This document shows positions 16,653-22,741 of a DNA stretch of 22,741 nt, in pieces. The notes below the pieces were generated by a model, which saw only the letters and a list, made by a program, of their open reading frames with translations, had not been told where the DNA came from and did no database searches. The position numbers and the translations under genes are program-made. Each line of letters begins with the position of its first letter. Position 1 is the first letter of the stretch. The stretch covers positions 1-22,741 of the forward strand of contig JBKHBT010000050.1 in assembly GCA_046542255.1 (NCBI GenBank), written 5' to 3'. This DNA is from JBKHBT01 sp046542255. Its GTDB lineage: Bacteria > UBP14 > UBA6098 > JBKHBT01.

Positions 16653-17315
16653 TTAAATCTTCATATCTTTGACATTATCATCGATTATAAGCTCTGCATC
16701 AGTGAGCGATACTACTTCATCTATTGTTGTGTCTGGATTGATTTCCAGCAGTTTCAGCCCTTTTTCGGTAACTTCCATAACAGCAAGCTCGGTAACAATA
16801 AGGTCGACCTCTTTTTCTGCGCTGAGTGGTAGTTTGCATTTCTTGAGTATCTTTGGCCTGCCTTTGGCAGTATGTGTAGTCGCGACTATGACTTTTTTGG
16901 CGCCGGTGAGAAGGTCCATCGCACCGCCCATTCCCGGAACCAGTTTGCCGGGTATAATCCAATTGGCGATATTGCCTTCCTGATCTACCTCGAGAGTTCC
17001 CAGAACGGTTATATCGACATGTCCTCCGCGAATAAGGGCAAATGATAGGGAGCTATCGAAGAATGCGCCTCCAGTCATAACAGTAACCGGTTGTCCGCCA
17101 GCATTTGTTATATCGGGATTTTCTTGACCCTCTTTAGGCTTTGGCCCCATGCGGACTACGCCGTTTTCGGATTGAAAAATGACCTTGACATCATCAGAAA
17201 CATAATTGGCAGCAAATGTTGGAAGGCCGATGCCAAGATTGACCAATTGGTCTTCTTTAAGCTCTTTGGCGATTCTTTTGGCTATAATAATCTTTGCTTC
17301 TTTTCTATCAATCAT
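16653..17315 (-). CDS. atoA: Acetoacetate CoA-transferase, subunit beta (AtoA-like)
   Basis: Catalytic subunit of a family I CoA-transferase. The 220-aa protein carries the active-site glutamate Glu50 in the QSENGVV motif and the glycine-rich VNLGIGLP and VPGMGGAMDL segments. Its likely job is to activate the acetoacetate released by Kce to acetoacetyl-CoA, using acetyl-CoA or butyryl-CoA as donor. In this operon, with no butyrate-forming genes in view, acetyl-CoA seems the more likely partner, but specificity cannot be read from the sequence. Its start codon overlaps the alpha-subunit stop codon by four bases. Confidence 0.92.
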   Translation of the reverse strand: MIDRKEAKIIIAKRIAKELKEDQLVNLGIGLPTFAANYVSDDVKVIFQSENGVVRMGPKPKEGQENPDITNAGGQPVTVMTGGAFFDSSLSFALIRGGHVDITVLGTLEVDQEGNIANWIIPGKLVPGMGGAMDLLTGAKKVIVATTHTAKGRPKILKKCKLPLSAEKEVDLIVTELAVMEVTEKGLKLLEINPDTTIDEVVSLTDAELIIDDNVKDMKI

Positions 17316-17968
17316 TTTTGCTCTCCTTTGAGAATATAGTCGACCAAAACGCCGGGAGTAACAACATTCTCGGGCGCAATTTCGCCGGCCTCTACAAGCT
17401 CCTCGGCCTCGACGATAACAATATCTGCAGCCAGCGCCATCAGCGGATTGAAATTTCTTGTTGTACCAGCATAGAATACATTGCCCTCGGTATCGACTTT
17501 GCTGCCTTTGATGATGGCGATATCTGCCCTTATCGGCAATTCGAGAAGGTACTCTTTGCCATCTATCTCGAGCTTCTTTTTGCCTTCTTCGACCACTGTA
17601 CCGACTCCAGTTGGCGTGAGAACGCCGCCCAGGCCGGAACCTGCCGCACGGATCTGCTCGACGAGCGTGCCCTGCGGAACAAGGTCAACCTCCAGAATGC
17701 CTTCATTGAGCTGTCTGCCGGTTTCGGGATTGGTGCCGATATGTGAAGTGATAACCTTCTTGACAAGCCCGGCTACCACCAATTTGCCAATACTCACATC
17801 GGGGAAACCGCTGTCATTACCTATTACGGTAAGGTCCTTAACGCCTTCTTCGACCATGATATCGAGCAATTCTTCGGGCGAGCCACAGCCGAGAAAGCCG
17901 CCAACCATAACACTCATACCATCTTTGAATAGCTTCTTTACCTCATACTTTGAAACAAGTTTCTTCAT
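17312..17968 (-). CDS. atoD: Acetoacetate CoA-transferase, subunit alpha (AtoD-like)
   Basis: CoA-binding alpha subunit that pairs with the beta subunit encoded next. The 218-aa protein has the family's glycine-rich loop VGGFLGCGSPE (about 22-32), IGNDSG and SHIGTNPETGRQ segments, and the C-terminal VIVEAEELVE. Only one base separates it from kce, whose last codons (AAG GGA GAA TAA) contain its ribosome binding site, so its expression is tied to kce. It may accept acetoacetate, butyrate or acetate. Confidence 0.92.
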   Translation of the reverse strand: MKKLVSKYEVKKLFKDGMSVMVGGFLGCGSPEELLDIMVEEGVKDLTVIGNDSGFPDVSIGKLVVAGLVKKVITSHIGTNPETGRQLNEGILEVDLVPQGTLVEQIRAAGSGLGGVLTPTGVGTVVEEGKKKLEIDGKEYLLELPIRADIAIIKGSKVDTEGNVFYAGTTRNFNPLMALAADIVIVEAEELVEAGEIAPENVVTPGVLVDYILKGEQK

Positions 17969-17969
17969 T

Positions 17970-18794
17970 TTATTCTCCCTTTAGTCCAAGGATTTCTCTC
18001 GCCTCAGAAGGATTGGCTATCTCGCGGTTAAGCTCCAATGAAATGCGAACAGCCTTTTCGACCAACTCTGCATTTGAGCAAGCTAATACGCCCTTTTTGG
18101 TATAGATATTATCCTCAAATCCGACTCTGACGTGGCCGCCGAGCAAAATAGCAGCAGTTGCCACCGGGAATTCAAAGCGGCCGATTCCAGTTCCGGTGAA
18201 TGTGCTTCCTTTGGGAAGGCTATTGACAAGATAAACGATATCTTCGAGATTACCCGGCATTCCACAAACAGTACCCAGTACCAAATTGAAATGTGGATTA
18301 CCCTTGATTAGCCCTTCTTTGATGCATTTTTTGGCAAGCCGCACCATTCCTCTATCGAAAACTTCGATTTCGGGTTTTATGCCCTTTGGTAACATTGCCC
18401 TTGCAAATTCAAACACTGTGTCCACTGTATTGACGAAAATCTCATCGCCGCCAAAATTGATGGTTCCGCAATCGAGAGTTGCCATTTCTGGGTTCAGTGC
18501 AAGGGGTGCCATTCTTTCGGCATTGCTCATTCCGACTGCGCCACCAGTCGATGGCTGAATTATGACATCCGGACAGACATTTTTGATGGCATCGAATGCC
18601 TCTTTGAAACGGTCTTTGCTCTGAGTGGGCGTACCATCATCCTCGCGGACATGCAGATGAATAATCGAAGCCCCGGCTTCATGGGCCAATTTGGCTTCTC
18701 TTGCGATTTCATCGATAGTATATGGAACAGCGGGGTTATCGTCTTTGGTAACTTCTGCTCCGCAAATTGCGGCTGTTATTATGAGTTTTTCCAT
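17970..18794 (-). CDS. kce: 3-keto-5-aminohexanoate cleavage enzyme (BKACE family)
   Basis: Condenses 3-keto-5-aminohexanoate with acetyl-CoA to give acetoacetate and 3-aminobutyryl-CoA. The 274-aa TIM-barrel protein has the zinc-binding HLH of IIHLHVREDDG (His46, His48). It also has STGGAVG (82-88), the PEMATLDCGTINFG stretch, and GGHVRVGFEDN with Glu227, which is the third zinc ligand by analogy with the Cloacimonas enzyme of known structure. The ED after HLHVR and the overall sequence place it with true Kce rather than other BKACE subgroups, and the operon agrees. The start is preceded by AAGGA. It follows kat by 17 bases. Confidence 0.95.
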   Translation of the reverse strand: MEKLIITAAICGAEVTKDDNPAVPYTIDEIAREAKLAHEAGASIIHLHVREDDGTPTQSKDRFKEAFDAIKNVCPDVIIQPSTGGAVGMSNAERMAPLALNPEMATLDCGTINFGGDEIFVNTVDTVFEFARAMLPKGIKPEIEVFDRGMVRLAKKCIKEGLIKGNPHFNLVLGTVCGMPGNLEDIVYLVNSLPKGSTFTGTGIGRFEFPVATAAILLGGHVRVGFEDNIYTKKGVLACSNAELVEKAVRISLELNREIANPSEAREILGLKGE

Positions 18795-18811
18795 TTACTC
18801 TGTCCTTCGAA

Positions 18812-20065
18812 TTAATATTTCTTTTCAGCCACGTATTTCAGTGATTCTTTGATCATCTCGATAGAGTAATCCAAATCTTCTTGAGTATGCCTGTGGCAGA
18901 TATATCCATGATGATAAGGCTGCATAAATACCTTGCGCCTGATTAGCTGTGCAAAGAAGTCATTACGCTTTCTTTTGTATTTCTTCTCCGGGTCCTTCTT
19001 GAATGTGATAAACTGCATCGGTGGAATTCCGGAAACCTCGGCAGCAACACCGGATTCTTCGACTGCTTTTTCCATATCGGCCAGGAATTTTTCGCCTTTT
19101 TTCCATAGCTTGCCGAGTACATCATCGCGTTCCATAATCTCGATAGTCTTGAGAGCAGCCACTATAGAAAGGCTATTGGGGAAGAAAGTAGATGAAACAA
19201 ATACATCCTGCTCAGCCACTTTCATGAACTCTTCTTTGCCGACAACAGAGCTTATCTCATAGCCATTCGCCATAGCTTTTCCGAAAGCCGAAAGGTCGGG
19301 TGTAACGCCATAATATTTCTGTGCGCCGCCCATTGACATCCTGAAGCCTGTTCTGATCTCATCGAAAATTAAGAGGCAGCCGTATTCATCTGCGAGCTTT
19401 CTTGCCTTCTCTAAGAATCCATCTTTTGGTTCTTCCAGCTTTGCGCCCAGTGGATGTCCAAATGGGGTCATTATGATAGCGGCGGTATCATCGCCATACT
19501 TTTTGAGCAATGCTTCCAGCTCATCGATTCTGTTATAATGAAATTCGTGAACATCTTCGTATAGCTTCTTCGGTATTCCGCCTTTTACTTCGACGCACCA
19601 ATCGCCCCAGCCATGGTAGCCACATCGCAAAATTTTCGTACGGCCGGTATAGCCTCTTGCAATCCTGATAGACAGCGTGGTAGCATCCGAGCCGGTTTTC
19701 ACAAATACGCTCATCTCGGCACATGGAATAAGCTCTTTTAGCTTTTCGGCGAGGACATTTTGTATCGATTGTGTCAGCGAGAAGCAGAAACCCTTATTCT
19801 GAATCTGCTCGATGACGGCATTATCGACTTCTTCTTCGCGATAGCCGAGAATAATCGGGCCATATGCGCATAGATAGTCGATGAATTCATTGTCATCGAT
19901 ATCCATAACGCGTGCGCCTTTGCCATTCTCGAAATATATTGGATATTCGCCATCGACGAAATTGTAAGGCCGCCTAATACCAAGTACACCGCCGGGAACC
20001 AGGCTTTTCCCATATTCAAATTCTTTCAGGCTTTTTTGAATATTCAGTTTTTCTTTTTCCGACAT
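18812..20065 (-). CDS. kat: Class III aminotransferase, probable 3-aminobutyryl-CoA transaminase (Kat)
   Basis: PLP-dependent aminotransferase of 417 aa. By sequence type it is close to glutamate-1-semialdehyde aminomutases: KTGSDATTLSIRIAR at 123-137, GYHGWGDW at 149-156, FDEIRTGFR at 234-242 and PLP lysine Lys263 in LSAFGKAMANG. It is not in a haem-synthesis context. Its position in the lysine operon, where 3-aminobutyryl-CoA ammonia-lyase is absent, fits the acyl-CoA beta-transaminase described from an anaerobic-digester metagenome. That enzyme turns 3-aminobutyryl-CoA plus a keto acid into acetoacetyl-CoA plus an amino acid. The ribosome binding site AAGGAG is strong. The specific function is inferred from context, and a genuine semialdehyde aminomutase is the less likely alternative. 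Confidence 0.82.
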   Translation of the reverse strand: MSEKEKLNIQKSLKEFEYGKSLVPGGVLGIRRPYNFVDGEYPIYFENGKGARVMDIDDNEFIDYLCAYGPIILGYREEEVDNAVIEQIQNKGFCFSLTQSIQNVLAEKLKELIPCAEMSVFVKTGSDATTLSIRIARGYTGRTKILRCGYHGWGDWCVEVKGGIPKKLYEDVHEFHYNRIDELEALLKKYGDDTAAIIMTPFGHPLGAKLEEPKDGFLEKARKLADEYGCLLIFDEIRTGFRMSMGGAQKYYGVTPDLSAFGKAMANGYEISSVVGKEEFMKVAEQDVFVSSTFFPNSLSIVAALKTIEIMERDDVLGKLWKKGEKFLADMEKAVEESGVAAEVSGIPPMQFITFKKDPEKKYKRKRNDFFAQLIRRKVFMQPYHHGYICHRHTQEDLDYSIEMIKESLKYVAEKKY

Positions 20066-20091
20066 TCGATTCTCCTTATAAATTATCTTAT

Positions 20092-21279
20092 TTAGTCGAT
20101 ATTCGAGTTTTCAACAAGAATAGCTATTCCCATGCCGGTTCCGATGCATAAGGATGCGATTCCCTGTTTGAGGTTTCGCCTAAGCATCTCATGTATCAAT
20201 GTAACCAAAATCCTCGCGCCGCTTGCGCCGATTGGATGGCCAAGAGCGATTGCGCCACCATTGACATTGATCTTTTCTGCTGGTATGCCAAGTTCTTTGC
20301 GCACTGCGACAGATTGCGATGCGAATGCCTCATTCAATTCGAAAAGGTCGATCTGCTCGAGTGTGAAGTCGAGTTTCTTTTGCAGTTTCCTGATAGCATA
20401 AACTGGCCCCATTCCCATGATATCGGGCCTGAGCCCTACAAGGGCGAAGCCTTTGATATAGACCAATGGCTTTTGGCCGAGTTCTTTGGCTTTTTCATCG
20501 GTCATCATAAGCACTGCGGCTGAGCCATCATTGATACCAGATGCATTTCCTGCTGTAACGGTGCCATCGCGCTTGAAAACGGTTCTTAATTTGCCGAGTT
20601 TTTCGATATTTGTATTGAGTTTAATATATTCATCTGTATCGAAGACTATTTCATCTTTTCTTCGCTTTATTGTCAATGGAACGATTTCGTCTTTGAAAAT
20701 TCCATTATTGCTGGCAGCTGCGGCTTTCTGCTGGCTTTCTAATGCGAACTTGTCCTGCTCTTGACGCGTGATATTGTATTCTTCGGCAATATTTTCGGCC
20801 GTAATACCCATATGATATTTACCAAATGGGCAAGTAAGTCCATCTGAAACCACAGAGTCGATGACCTTTCCATCGCCTAATCTATATCCCGAGCGGGCTT
20901 TTTTGAGAAAATATGGCGAATTGGTCATGCTTTCCATACCACCGGCAATTGCGGTTTCAGCATCGCCGAGCAGTATAGAATTATATGCCAGGCCGATGCT
21001 ATGCAATCCGGAGCCGCATACTGTATTTATTGTTGATGCTGGAACGGTGTCTGGAATACCTGCGCCTATGGCCGATTGGCGAGCGGGATTCTGACCAAGT
21101 CCGGCCGAGAGCACATTGCCCATATAGACCTCATCGACAAGCTTGCCTTCGACATTGCTTTCATCGAGTATCTTTTTTATCAATGGGATTGTAAATGCAG
21201 TACAACTAAGGGTTGCAAGGCTTCCCTGGAAAGAACCGATTGCTGTTCTTTTGGCATTTATTATTGCTATTTTTTTCAT
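20092..21279 (-). CDS. atoB: Acetyl-CoA C-acetyltransferase (thiolase)
   Basis: Splits acetoacetyl-CoA with CoA into two acetyl-CoA, the energy-yielding end of the pathway, and can run in reverse. The chosen ATG at 21279 follows GAAAGGAG by five bases. A frame extension of seven codons upstream has no signal. The 395-aa protein has all thiolase motifs: the nucleophile Cys88 in INTVCGSGLHS, GGMESM, NEAFASQ, the histidine in NGGAIALGHPIGASGAR, and the second cysteine in LCIGTGMG. It is the first gene of the operon, directly behind the promoter, and is followed by kat after 26 bases. Confidence 0.95.
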   Translation of the reverse strand: MKKIAIINAKRTAIGSFQGSLATLSCTAFTIPLIKKILDESNVEGKLVDEVYMGNVLSAGLGQNPARQSAIGAGIPDTVPASTINTVCGSGLHSIGLAYNSILLGDAETAIAGGMESMTNSPYFLKKARSGYRLGDGKVIDSVVSDGLTCPFGKYHMGITAENIAEEYNITRQEQDKFALESQQKAAAASNNGIFKDEIVPLTIKRRKDEIVFDTDEYIKLNTNIEKLGKLRTVFKRDGTVTAGNASGINDGSAAVLMMTDEKAKELGQKPLVYIKGFALVGLRPDIMGMGPVYAIRKLQKKLDFTLEQIDLFELNEAFASQSVAVRKELGIPAEKINVNGGAIALGHPIGASGARILVTLIHEMLRRNLKQGIASLCIGTGMGIAILVENSNID

Positions 21280-21311
21280 TAGAACTCCTTTCAAGAGCAT
21301 AGTTCATTAAG

Positions 21312-21339
21312 AATATAAAGGTATTAATAAGACAGTCAA
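21312..21339 (-). promoter_or_regulatory. Promoter of the lysine fermentation operon
   Basis: On the minus strand TTGACT, 16 bases, TATATT is a near-consensus sigma-70-type promoter. It is placed so that transcription would begin about 25 bases before the thiolase start codon. The short leader leaves no room for a lysine or cobalamin riboswitch. No other promoter of this quality was seen inside the operon. Confidence 0.65.
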
Positions 21340-21362
21340 GCCTCTTTTTAGGTATTATTATC

Positions 21363-21383
21363 ATTAGTTTTGCCTTAACTAAT
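21363..21383. promoter_or_regulatory. Inverted repeat upstream of the lysine operon promoter
   Basis: ATTAGTT, seven bases, AACTAAT: a perfect dyad centred about 68 bases upstream of the predicted transcription start. That is a typical place for a dimeric activator. The regulator is not encoded in the window. Confidence 0.4.
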
Positions 21384-21397
21384 AACCAAAAAATAAG

Positions 21398-21410
21398 TCA
21401 TTTGTAATGA
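21398..21410. promoter_or_regulatory. Second short dyad upstream of the lysine operon promoter
   Basis: TCATT, three bases, AATGA, centred about 100 bases upstream of the predicted start. It differs from the neighbouring dyad, and given the AT-rich background it may be chance. Confidence 0.22.
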
Positions 21411-21510
21411 TTTGTATAAAAAAATATTTTGCAATTTTTATTATTACTTTGTCATTTGGAATTGGGAAATTTTAGCATTGTTTTGTTACTGGCGATTTGC
21501 TATTTATAAT

Positions 21511-21534
21511 GCTTAATTTTCTATACTTTTAAGC
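21511..21534. repeat. Inverted repeat, possible weak terminator after the exported-protein gene
   Basis: GCTTAA and TTAAGC with a 12-base AT-rich spacer, about 45 bases after the stop codon of the gene at 21579. There is no T run on the minus strand, so terminator activity is doubtful. Confidence 0.25.
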
Positions 21535-21578
21535 TTATTTATGCTATCGCTGAATGATGTTGTTATAGCGTTCCGGTT

Positions 21579-22307
21579 TCAATTACGCCATGGGGGATTT
21601 GAAATAAAGTCCATTTCTTGCCGTAAACCAAGCACGGTATCTTGCTCTACCGTTTCTATCGATATCGTCTCGATTGTGGTAATCGGCGCAGGTGGGAAGC
21701 TGTTTCGGCCGCGGTATTTGATGAAAATGCCATCTTCGTCAGAAAGCCAGTAGCTGGCACTCCAGAATGGCGCGAAAAAGCCGGCGAAAGAAAAACGAAG
21801 CCGCCTTGCCGGAGTTTTGCAGCCAAGGAAATCGAGAGTGTCTATGGCCTCTTTCTTAGCTCGCATTTTATAGACATCCATCGTGGGAGTATGAACGACA
21901 TTGAATTTGACAATTTCTTTATCGCCGGTCGTGAATATATTAAGGCAATAGGCGACATGCTGCATCCAAAGGTCATCATCCAATTCGACTGTATTATCCA
22001 CCTTTTCGCCCTCGATTTTTCCTTTGAAATGGATTTTGCGAGAATTCCTCTGGCACCAAAGATATACATCTTCATTGGGATCATAAACCAGCAGAGTGTT
22101 AATCTCGCCATTATTGCCGATATTGTATCGCCATCTTTCATTACCATAGAAAGATTTAATGACAGTCGAATCGCCGTATTTTGAGATATGCCAGCTATGA
22201 TAGAGCGTGTCTTTTCCTGTTACAGTCTTAAGCTGGCGAAGTTCAAAATCCTGGGCGAAGCACAAAGAGATAGCTAAAAAAATGATTTGAGCTATAAGAT
22301 GTCTAAT
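21579..22307 (-). CDS. Exported protein of unknown function, DUF3108-like, apparent ATT start
   Basis: Probably a periplasmic or outer-surface protein. From an ATT at 22307, which lies five bases after GGGAG, the frame begins (M)RHLIAQIIFLAISLCFA-QDF, a good Sec signal peptide with cleavage after residue 18. An in-frame stop closes the frame four codons upstream (22317-22319). The first conventional start is a TTG inside the signal peptide at 22265, which would remove the export signal and has no ribosome binding site. The mature part (about 224 aa) is beta-rich and has YWLSDEDGIFIKYRG, similar to the C-terminal part of DUF3108 proteins. That match is tentative. It lies upstream of the lysine operon but is probably unrelated to it. 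Confidence 0.7.
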   Translation of the reverse strand: MRHLIAQIIFLAISLCFAQDFELRQLKTVTGKDTLYHSWHISKYGDSTVIKSFYGNERWRYNIGNNGEINTLLVYDPNEDVYLWCQRNSRKIHFKGKIEGEKVDNTVELDDDLWMQHVAYCLNIFTTGDKEIVKFNVVHTPTMDVYKMRAKKEAIDTLDFLGCKTPARRLRFSFAGFFAPFWSASYWLSDEDGIFIKYRGRNSFPPAPITTIETISIETVEQDTVLGLRQEMDFISNPPWRN

Positions 22308-22350
22308 AATAACTCCCTATTTCAAGCTTACATTGGATATAATATAAAAG

Positions 22351-22368
22351 CTTTCAGCATTATGAAAG
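22351..22368. terminator. Bidirectional hairpin, possible terminator
   Basis: CTTTCA, six bases, TGAAAG is flanked by A/T runs on both sides. On the minus strand it follows the small secreted ORF and is itself followed by CTTTTAT. On the plus strand it is followed by AG and six T. A weak promoter-like pair (TTTCAT, 17 bases, TATTAT) for the next gene overlaps it. Confidence 0.4.
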
Positions 22369-22437
22369 AGTTTTTTATTGTTCGTGGAAGGAAAGATTTA
22401 AAAAATTGATATAATATGTGCGATTTGGGCTATTTGA

Positions 22438-22566
22438 TTAATAATGCTTTTTCCATAATATTCGAATTGTCTTTGTCGACTCTTGTGCATTCAAAGCCTG
22501 CCAGCCGTCCTGGTAGCCAAAGGCAACCATTGCAAACAAAAACAGAAAAAACAATTTCTTCAACAT
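22438..22566 (-). CDS. Small secreted peptide-like ORF (42 aa)
   Basis: A short ORF with an excellent ribosome binding site (AAAGGAG, then TGAAA, then ATG), 10 bases after the stop codon of the preceding cargo-type gene. The N-terminus MLKKLFFLFLFAMVAFG is a textbook signal peptide. The remaining 25 or so residues (YQDGWQALNAQE then STKTIRILWKKHY) are short and mildly basic. It may be a genuine small secreted peptide, or the surviving start of a larger gene that has decayed. The +1 frame after the signal peptide is also open for a few codons. No family is recognised. Confidence 0.45.
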   Translation of the reverse strand: MLKKLFFLFLFAMVAFGYQDGWQALNAQESTKTIRILWKKHY

Positions 22567-22576
22567 TTTCACTCCT

Positions 22577-22741
22577 TTACTTGAAATTAATAATCTTATT
22601 GTTTTTTTCACCATTCGTTAATACAAACAGCCCCTGTCTTAGATTCGACAAATCATAATGGACTCCTTTTGCTATTAGTTTACCATTTATATCGAAAAGA
22701 TATGTTGGTTCCTTGGTTTCTATCTGATCGCCATATCTTCT
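22577..22741 (-). CDS. C-terminus of a secreted protein with T9SS-type sorting domain (partial)
   Basis: The last 54 residues of a protein that enters from the right edge. They read as a type A C-terminal sorting domain of the type IX secretion system or its FCB relatives. The pattern is TYLFDINGKLIAKG, then YDLSNLRQGLFVLTN, then NNKIINFK at the very end, matching the usual 'vydinGklv...idlsnlpsGlYfv....kii' pattern. This implies an outer-membrane-translocated cargo protein. The catalytic or adhesive part is outside the window. The gene's stop region carries the ribosome binding site of the small ORF downstream. Confidence 0.72.
   Translation of the reverse strand, partial: RRYGDQIETKEPTYLFDINGKLIAKGVHYDLSNLRQGLFVLTNGEKNNKIINFK

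Noticed and set aside
17481..17984. 167-aa plus-strand ORF opposite the CoA-transferase alpha gene
   Set aside because: Ser/Pro/Thr-rich antisense frame produced by codon bias of a real gene.
18812..20065. Glutamate-1-semialdehyde 2,1-aminomutase (hemL) for haem synthesis
   Set aside because: The family resemblance is real, but there are no haem genes nearby and the gene sits inside a lysine-degradation operon that lacks kal.
21280..21578. Lysine or cobalamin riboswitch before the lysine operon
   Set aside because: The predicted leader is only about 25 bases and no conserved riboswitch core or long stem-loops were seen.
21642..22184. 180-aa plus-strand ORF opposite the exported protein gene
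   Set aside because: The minus-strand frame has a signal peptide and family-like segments; the plus frame has neither a start signal nor a motif.
22416..22658. 80-aa plus-strand ORF near the right edge
   Set aside because: Antisense to the small secreted ORF and to the sorting domain, both of which have better evidence.
1..22741. CRISPR arrays or long direct repeats
   Set aside because: No regularly spaced repeats were seen on reading the window.

Overview
The window looks like chromosomal DNA from an anaerobic, amino-acid-fermenting bacterium of the Bacteroidetes/FCB side of the tree, possibly a Cloacimonadota-like or related uncultured lineage. Three things suggest this. There is a complete 11-gene lysine fermentation operon. 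A type IX secretion-like C-terminal sorting domain is cut by the right edge. A small DUF3098-like membrane protein is present. The phylum is an inference, and the sequence contains no rRNA to settle it.

Region 1 (1-4631) is an AT-rich integrative element lying against the 3' end of a tRNA-Val gene. It carries an intact tyrosine recombinase next to the tRNA, a small helix-turn-helix protein, and a second tyrosine recombinase split by a -1 frame change at an in-phase A_AAA_AAA heptamer. It also carries a replication initiator resembling filamentous-phage gene II/X proteins, and a partial gene at the left edge that also changes frame at a T_TTT_TTT heptamer. About 650 bases between the two recombinases hold only decayed coding fragments. 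No capsid, secretion or cargo genes are visible, and the distal attachment site is not in the window.

Region 2 (4632-9557) holds tRNA-Val, a small membrane protein, signal peptidase I, and a very large (1113 aa) membrane protein. The large protein contains one intact CPBP/CAAX-protease domain flanked by two copies of an extracytoplasmic domain.

Region 3 (9558-21410) is the lysine operon, all on the minus strand. A good sigma-70-type promoter lies just upstream and a hairpin terminator after the last gene. The order is thiolase, acyl-CoA beta-transaminase (kat-like), kce, CoA-transferase alpha and beta, kdd, kamA, kamB, kamC, kamD, kamE, with gaps of 26 bases or less or overlaps of 4 to 14 bases. 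The inferred route is lysine, beta-lysine (KamA), 3,5-diaminohexanoate (KamDE, kept active by KamBC), 3-keto-5-aminohexanoate (Kdd), then acetoacetate plus 3-aminobutyryl-CoA (Kce). No 3-aminobutyryl-CoA ammonia-lyase (kal) is present. The transaminase in its place would give acetoacetyl-CoA directly, which the thiolase splits to acetyl-CoA. This implies lysine is fermented to acetate and reduced products rather than butyrate.

Region 4 (21411-22741) holds an exported protein whose only sensible start is ATT, a 42-aa secreted-peptide-like ORF, and the C-terminus of a T9SS-type cargo protein running off the right edge.
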